A stretch of 11,719 bases of DNA from Oxalobacteraceae bacterium UBA6018 (lineage in GTDB: Bacteria; Pseudomonadota; Gammaproteobacteria; Burkholderiales; Burkholderiaceae_D), in contig DIZW01000106.1 in NCBI GenBank assembly GCA_002428015.1, positions 1 to 11,719 of the forward strand, in the 5' to 3' direction. Numbering within the stretch: the first letter of the stretch is position 1; every line of letters starts with the position of its first letter. The notes below the pieces were generated by a model. The model was not told where the DNA came from. It did no database searches and worked only from the letters and a program-made list of their open reading frames with translations. Shown piece by piece: positions 8,304 to 11,719 of the stretch. The position numbers and the translations under genes are program-made.

Positions 8304-8707
8304 GTGGCGCCATCTACGGGATCGGCACCGACATCGTGCAGATCGGGCGCATCGAGGCGGCCCTGGCCAGGAGCGGCGAGCGCTTCGCCGCCAAGATCCT
8401 GGGACCCGACGAGATGCTCAAGTATCAAGCGCGCAGCGCCAGGAACGCCGTGCGCGGCATGCGCTTTTTGGCCACCCGCTTCTCGGCCAAGGAGGCGTTC
8501 TCCAAGGCCATCGGGCTGGGCATGCGCATGCCCATGACCTGGCGCGCGGCCCAGATGCTCAACGCCCCGAGCGGCAAGCCGGTGATCGTGTGCAGCGGAG
8601 CGCTGGACGAGTTTATGCGGCAAAATAGGCTATCCGCCCAGGTCAGCATCAGCGACGAAGCCGACTACGGCGTCGCCTTCGTGATCGTCACCCAGGCGCC
8701 TGAATAA
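8300..8707 (+). CDS. acpS: Holo-[acyl-carrier-protein] synthase
   Basis: AcpS moves the 4'-phosphopantetheine arm from coenzyme A to the serine of apo-acyl carrier protein, which activates fatty-acid synthesis. The 135-residue product (E. coli 126) has the N-terminal GIGTDIVQI with the Mg-binding Asp11, and the RFSAKEAFSKAIG motif at 60-72 with Glu65 and Lys69. The start at 8300 is set by the ATGA overlap with pdxJ. It lies inside a much longer open frame (back to 7031), but only the part from 8300 shows homology. uvrC begins 14 bp downstream. Confidence 0.96.
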   Translation: MSGAIYGIGTDIVQIGRIEAALARSGERFAAKILGPDEMLKYQARSARNAVRGMRFLATRFSAKEAFSKAIGLGMRMPMTWRAAQMLNAPSGKPVIVCSGALDEFMRQNRLSAQVSISDEADYGVAFVIVTQAPE

Positions 8708-8721
8708 ACGAGCGTTACCTC

Positions 8722-10629
8722 ATGACCGAAGCACAAGCGAACGCCTCACCCCCAGAGATTCCCACCGACGCCGGCGCCGCCCAGGCCGGGCCGGACGCGC
8801 GCGCCCAGGTGCTCGCCACCGTGGCCAAGCTGCCCAACCTGCCCGGCGTGTACCGCTACTTCGACGCGGCCGACGCGGTGCTCTACGTGGGCAAGGCGCG
8901 CGACCTGAAAAAGCGCGTCTCGAGCTACTTCCAGAAGAACCTGGCCAGCCCGCGCATCGCCATGATGGTCGAGCGCATCGCGCGCCTGGAGACCTCGGTC
9001 ACCAGCAGCGAGGCCGAAGCGCTGATCCTGGAAAGTAACCTGATCAAGACGCTCAAGCCGCGCTACAACATCCTGTTCCGGGACGATAAATCCTACCCCT
9101 ACCTGAAGATCAGCGGCGGCGCGGTGCCGCGCATGGCCTACTACCGCGGCGCGCTGGACAAGAAGAACCAGTACTTCGGCCCCTTCCCGAGCGCGTGGGC
9201 GGTCAAGGAATCGATGCAGATCCTGCAGAAGGTGTTCATGCTGCGCACCTGCGAGGACAGCGTGTACGCCAACCGCACGCGCCCCTGCCTGCTGCACCAG
9301 ATCGGCCGCTGCAGCGCGCCCTGCGTGGACCTGGTGGCGCCTGACGATTACCAACGCGACGTGGACAACGCCGCCAAGTTCCTGCGCGGGCGCCAAAGCG
9401 AGGTCATGGCCGACCTGGAAGCGAAGATGCACGGCTTCGCCGCCGAGCTCAAATTCGAGCAGGCCGCCGCCGTGCGCAACCAGATCCAGTCGCTGGCGCG
9501 CGTGCTGCACCAGCAAAGCATGGACACCGGCGGCGACGCCGACGTCGACGTCATCGCCGTGGTGGTGCAGGGCGGGCGCGCCTGCGTCAATCTGGCCATG
9601 GTGCGCGGCGGGCGCCACCTGGGCGACCGCGCGTATTTCCCCACCCAGGTCAGCGACGCGGCGGCCATCGCCGAAGGCAGCATCGAATGCGAGGTGCTGG
9701 CCGCCTTCCTGGCCCAGCACTACAGCGAGAAGTTCATCCCCGGCACCCTGATCCTGAACATCGAATTCGACCAGCCGGCCCTGACGGCCGCGCTGGCCGA
9801 GCAGTGCGGCCACCGCATTAACCTGATCTTCCAGCCCCAGGGGCAGCGCCGCCAGTGGCTCGAACTGGCCTGCAAGGGCGCCGAGATCTCGCTGGCGCGC
9901 CTGCTGTCCGAGCAGGGCTCGCAGCAGTCGCGCACGCGCGCGCTGGCCGAGGCGCTCGCGCTCGAGGTCGAGGAGCTCGACAGCCTGCGCGTGGAATGCT
10001 TCGACATCAGCCACACCCAGGGCGAGGCGACCCAGGCCTCGTGCGTGGTGTTCCATCACCACACCATGCAGAACGGCGAGTACCGGCGCTACAACATCAA
10101 CGACATCACACCCGGCGACGACTACGCCGCCATGCGCCAGGTGCTCATGCGCCGCTACGAGAAGGTGGCCGGCGGCGACGGCGTCATGCCCGACGTGGTG
10201 CTCATCGACGGCGGCAAGGGCCAGGTCGAGATGGCGCGCCAGGTGTTCGCCGAGCTCGGGCTCGACATCGGCCTGATCGTCGGCGTGGCCAAGGGCGAGG
10301 GCCGGCGCGTGGGCCTGGAGACGCTGGTGTTCGTCGACGGGCGCGCGCCCCAGGAGCTGGGCAAGGAATCGGCCGCGCTGATGCTGGTGGCGCTGATCCG
10401 CGACGAGGCGCACCGCTTCGCCATCACCGGCATGCGCGCCAAGCGCGCCAAGACGCGCCAGACCTCGCGCCTGGAGGAGATTGAAGGCATCGGCGCCAAG
10501 CGCCGCCAGAAGCTCCTGGCGCGCTTTGGCGGCCTGCGCGGGGTGGTTGACGCCAGCGTCGAGGACCTGATGCAGGTCGAGGGCATTTCGACCCAGCTGG
10601 CCGAAGAGATCTACCGCCAGCTGCACTGA
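8722..10629 (+). CDS. uvrC: UvrABC excinuclease subunit C
   Basis: UvrC makes the 3' and 5' incisions around bulky DNA lesions after UvrA and UvrB have located them. The 635-residue protein (E. coli 610) has a GIY-YIG 3'-incision domain at about 38-115 (PGVYRYF, then VLYVGKARDLKKRVSSYF). Four cysteines, 177, 189, 197 and 201, follow with the spacing 12-8-4 of the iron-sulfur cysteines reported in E. coli UvrC. The UVR (UvrB-binding) motif is at about 230-260. The RNase H-like 5'-incision domain has Asp428 (FDISH), Asp496 (LIDGGKGQ) and His564 (DEAHRFA). Tandem helix-hairpin-helix motifs end the protein (585-635). The first 30 or so residues are an Ala/Pro-rich extension. The ribosome site is weak, but no other ATG precedes the GIY-YIG domain. 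The gene probably continues the acpS transcript. Confidence 0.98.
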   Translation: MTEAQANASPPEIPTDAGAAQAGPDARAQVLATVAKLPNLPGVYRYFDAADAVLYVGKARDLKKRVSSYFQKNLASPRIAMMVERIARLETSVTSSEAEALILESNLIKTLKPRYNILFRDDKSYPYLKISGGAVPRMAYYRGALDKKNQYFGPFPSAWAVKESMQILQKVFMLRTCEDSVYANRTRPCLLHQIGRCSAPCVDLVAPDDYQRDVDNAAKFLRGRQSEVMADLEAKMHGFAAELKFEQAAAVRNQIQSLARVLHQQSMDTGGDADVDVIAVVVQGGRACVNLAMVRGGRHLGDRAYFPTQVSDAAAIAEGSIECEVLAAFLAQHYSEKFIPGTLILNIEFDQPALTAALAEQCGHRINLIFQPQGQRRQWLELACKGAEISLARLLSEQGSQQSRTRALAEALALEVEELDSLRVECFDISHTQGEATQASCVVFHHHTMQNGEYRRYNINDITPGDDYAAMRQVLMRRYEKVAGGDGVMPDVVLIDGGKGQVEMARQVFAELGLDIGLIVGVAKGEGRRVGLETLVFVDGRAPQELGKESAALMLVALIRDEAHRFAITGMRAKRAKTRQTSRLEEIEGIGAKRRQKLLARFGGLRGVVDASVEDLMQVEGISTQLAEEIYRQLH

Positions 10630-10662
10630 TGGGCTCAACTGGTGCAATCGGCCCCGGCAGGG

Positions 10663-10668
10663 TAGACT
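10663..10668 (+). promoter_or_regulatory. Possible -10 element ahead of pgsA
   Basis: TAGACT at 10663-10668, in the 82-base gap after uvrC, resembles a -10 hexamer (four of six). The sequence 17 bp upstream (TGGTGC at 10640-10645) is a poor -35. No terminator hairpin with a T-tract is seen in this gap, so read-through from uvrC is equally likely. Confidence 0.2.
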
Positions 10669-10711
10669 AGCGGCGCAAGCATTTCTAACGCTCAACCACG
10701 CCGCGCGCCCT

Positions 10712-11296
10712 ATGCCTTTCAATATTCCGATTCTCCTGACCTGGCTCCGGGTCGCGCTCATACCGCTGGTCGTTGGCGTCTACTACCTCCCGCTGCACTG
10801 GCTGCCGCGTTCTGACCAGGACCTGGCCGCCACCTGGGTGTTCGTTATCGCCGCCATCACCGACTGGTTCGACGGCTTCCTGGCGCGCCGCTGGAACCAG
10901 ACCTCGGCCTTCGGCGCCTTCCTCGATCCCGTCGCGGACAAGCTGATGGTGGCCGGCGCGCTGCTCGTGCTGGTGCACCTGGACCGGGTCGACCACTTCA
11001 TCGCCTTCATCATCATCGGGCGCGAGATCGCCATCTCGGCGCTGCGCGAGTGGATGGCCCAGATCGGCGCCTCGCGCTCGGTGGCGGTCAGCTCGCTCGG
11101 CAAGATCAAGACGGCGGCCCAGATGACGGCCATCCCCATGCTGCTGTTTCACGACGTGGTGTTCGGCAGCGTCGACACCCAGATCGTGGGCGACTACCTG
11201 ATGGTGGCGGCGGCGGTGCTGACGGTGTGGTCGATGTTCTACTACATGCGCCTGGCCTGGCCCTTGATCAAGGAAAAGGCCGGCGCCGGCTTGTGA
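10712..11296 (+). CDS. pgsA: CDP-diacylglycerol--glycerol-3-phosphate 3-phosphatidyltransferase (phosphatidylglycerophosphate synthase)
   Basis: PgsA joins CDP-diacylglycerol and glycerol-3-phosphate to form phosphatidylglycerophosphate, the committed step to phosphatidylglycerol and cardiolipin, in the inner membrane. The 194-residue protein (E. coli 182) has the full CDP-alcohol phosphatidyltransferase motif: Asp51, Asp54-Gly55, Ala58-Arg59, Gly68, Asp72 and Asp76. It contains several hydrophobic segments, including about 7-27, 41-52, 76-92 and 160-180. The N terminus MPFNIPILLTWLRVALIPL is typical of PgsA. No Shine-Dalgarno is apparent. uvrC and pgsA are adjacent in many proteobacteria (in E. 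coli as uvrY-uvrC-pgsA followed by glycine tRNA genes), and the same order with tRNA-Gly is seen here. Confidence 0.96.
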   Translation: MPFNIPILLTWLRVALIPLVVGVYYLPLHWLPRSDQDLAATWVFVIAAITDWFDGFLARRWNQTSAFGAFLDPVADKLMVAGALLVLVHLDRVDHFIAFIIIGREIAISALREWMAQIGASRSVAVSSLGKIKTAAQMTAIPMLLFHDVVFGSVDTQIVGDYLMVAAAVLTVWSMFYYMRLAWPLIKEKAGAGL

Positions 11297-11314
11297 CAGC
11301 GACAGGGCGCTTCC

Positions 11315-11342
11315 TTGACAAGCCGTTCAGATCGTCTATAAT
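11315..11342 (+). promoter_or_regulatory. Perfect-consensus sigma-70 promoter of the tRNA-Gly cluster
   Basis: TTGACA (11315-11320) and TATAAT (11337-11342) match the consensus at all twelve positions, with a 16-bp spacer. The expected start, near 11349, would leave about 12 bases before the first tRNA. The promoter begins 18 bp after the pgsA stop. Its strength fits a stable-RNA gene. Confidence 0.92.
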
Positions 11343-11361
11343 GCCTGCCTGTTGTGACGAC

Positions 11362-11437
11362 GCGGGAGTAGCTCAGTTGGTAGAGCGCAACCTTGCCAAG
11401 GTTGAGGTCGAGAGTTCGAGACTCTTCTCCCGCTCCA
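11362..11437 (+). tRNA. glyT: tRNA-Gly (anticodon GCC), copy 1
   Basis: This 76-base gene includes an encoded CCA end. The acceptor stem GCGGGAG pairs with CTCCCGC, followed by discriminator T and CCA. The D arm is GCTC-AGTTGGTA-GAGC. The anticodon stem CAACC/GGTTG closes the loop TTGCCAA, with GCC at 11395-11397. The T arm has GAGAG-TTCGAGA-CTCTT, starting with one G-U pair. It reads GGC and GGU glycine codons. It is the first of three identical copies. The symbol is only a generic label. Confidence 0.98.
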
Positions 11438-11477
11438 GTGACAGGGCAGTACCCAGGATGATGTTGTGATGTAATCC

Positions 11478-11506
11478 TTGGAAAACAGCCAGGTTTCTGC
11501 GATAAT
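11478..11506 (+). promoter_or_regulatory. Sigma-70 promoter ahead of tRNA-Gly copy 2
   Basis: TTGGAA (11478-11483) and GATAAT (11501-11506) are separated by 17 bp. The TGC just before the -10 forms an extended -10 (TGn) element. The start would fall near 11513, about 10 bases before the second tRNA, so copy 2 can be transcribed separately from copy 1. The rest of the 85-base spacer shows no T-tract terminator. Confidence 0.75.
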
Positions 11507-11522
11507 CGTTGTCTTGCAAAAT

Positions 11523-11598
11523 GCGGGAGTAGCTCAGTTGGTAGAGCGCAACCTTGCCAAGGTTGAGGTCGAGAGTTCGAGACTCTTCTCCCGCTCCA
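11523..11598 (+). tRNA. tRNA-Gly (anticodon GCC), copy 2
   Basis: It is identical at all 76 positions to copy 1, including the encoded CCA, with the anticodon GCC at 11556-11558. It is separated from copy 1 by 85 bases that hold its own promoter, and from copy 3 by 45 bases. Confidence 0.98.
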
Positions 11599-11622
11599 GT
11601 TCGCTGGGTTTGGTGTAAATAG

Positions 11623-11628
11623 TATAAA
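11623..11628 (+). promoter_or_regulatory. Possible weak -10 element ahead of tRNA-Gly copy 3
   Basis: TATAAA at 11623-11628 lies in the 45-base spacer between copies 2 and 3 and matches five of six -10 positions. The matching -35 position (TTCGCT at 11600-11605, 17 bp upstream) is poor and abuts the end of copy 2. Copy 3 may simply be co-transcribed with copy 2. Confidence 0.3.
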
Positions 11629-11643
11629 TTGTTTGGCTCCAAT

Positions 11644-11719
11644 GCGGGAGTAGCTCAGTTGGTAGAGCGCAACCTTGCCAAGGTTGAGGTCGAGAGTTCG
11701 AGACTCTTCTCCCGCTCCA
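11644..11719 (+). tRNA. tRNA-Gly (anticodon GCC), copy 3
   Basis: It is identical at all 76 positions to the two upstream copies. The anticodon GCC is at 11677-11679 and the CCA end coincides with the last base of the window, so what follows is not visible. Further tRNAs could lie downstream. Confidence 0.98.

Larger units (their letters stand above)
11362..11719 (+). repeat. Direct triplication of a 76-base tRNA gene
   Basis: Three perfect 76-base copies lie in the same direction, with spacers of 85 and 45 bases that are unlike each other. Perfect identity of the copies beside divergent spacers fits strong selection or gene conversion on the tRNA itself, not a very recent whole-unit duplication. 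Confidence 0.95.

Noticed and set aside
8746..10761. Minus-strand open frame opposite uvrC (671 residues)
   Set aside because: It is a shadow of uvrC. The composition is repetitive in His, Leu, Gly and Ala with no motif or ribosome site.
11050..11469. Open frame running from pgsA into the first tRNA
   Set aside because: It is out of frame with pgsA, crosses the tRNA promoter and tRNA, and has no recognisable domain.
11362..11719. Regular repeats with spacers resembling a CRISPR array
   Set aside because: The 76-base repeats fold as complete tRNA-Gly genes with CCA ends and the spacers contain promoters.

Overview
The window is a GC-rich stretch of bacterial core chromosome with a strong G/C preference at third codon positions. 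All protein genes lie on the + strand. The gene content and order (mucD/degP-type protease, lepA, lepB, a DUF4845 gene, rnc, era, recO, pdxJ, acpS, then uvrC, pgsA and glycine tRNAs) point to a betaproteobacterium of the Burkholderiales. The protein style fits Oxalobacteraceae (Massilia, Duganella or Janthinobacterium relatives), but the genus is an inference. I see no mobile element, CRISPR array, prophage or defence gene.

Layout. (1) 1-1257 is the 3' part of a periplasmic HtrA-family serine protease. Its start lies upstream of the window. A small glutaredoxin-like gene follows after 3 bp (1261-1563). (2) 1564-1810 is the longest untranslated gap before the tRNA region. It holds a possible promoter, two hairpins and a convincing intrinsic-terminator-like structure (1711-1756) that sits only 54 bases upstream of lepA. 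(3) 1811-8707 is a tightly packed run: lepA, lepB, DUF4845 gene, rnc, era, recO, pdxJ, acpS. Three junctions (lepA/lepB, rnc/era, pdxJ/acpS) are ATGA overlaps and the other gaps are 12 to 22 bp, so this looks like one operon. uvrC starts 14 bp after acpS and probably belongs to it. (4) pgsA (10712-11296) follows uvrC after 82 bp. (5) 11297-11719 carries three identical tRNA-Gly(GCC) genes. A perfect-consensus sigma-70 promoter precedes the first and a second good promoter precedes the second. The third ends exactly at the window edge.

How the genes fit together. The operon mixes translation and ribosome assembly (LepA, RNase III, Era), protein export (LepB), recombination repair (RecO), vitamin B6 synthesis (PdxJ) and acyl-carrier-protein activation (AcpS). 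UvrC adds excision repair and PgsA makes phosphatidylglycerol for the membrane. Nearly all of this is housekeeping. The least explained parts are the lepA leader, the pilin-like DUF4845 membrane protein and the tailed RNase III. I found no evidence of a new multi-gene system.
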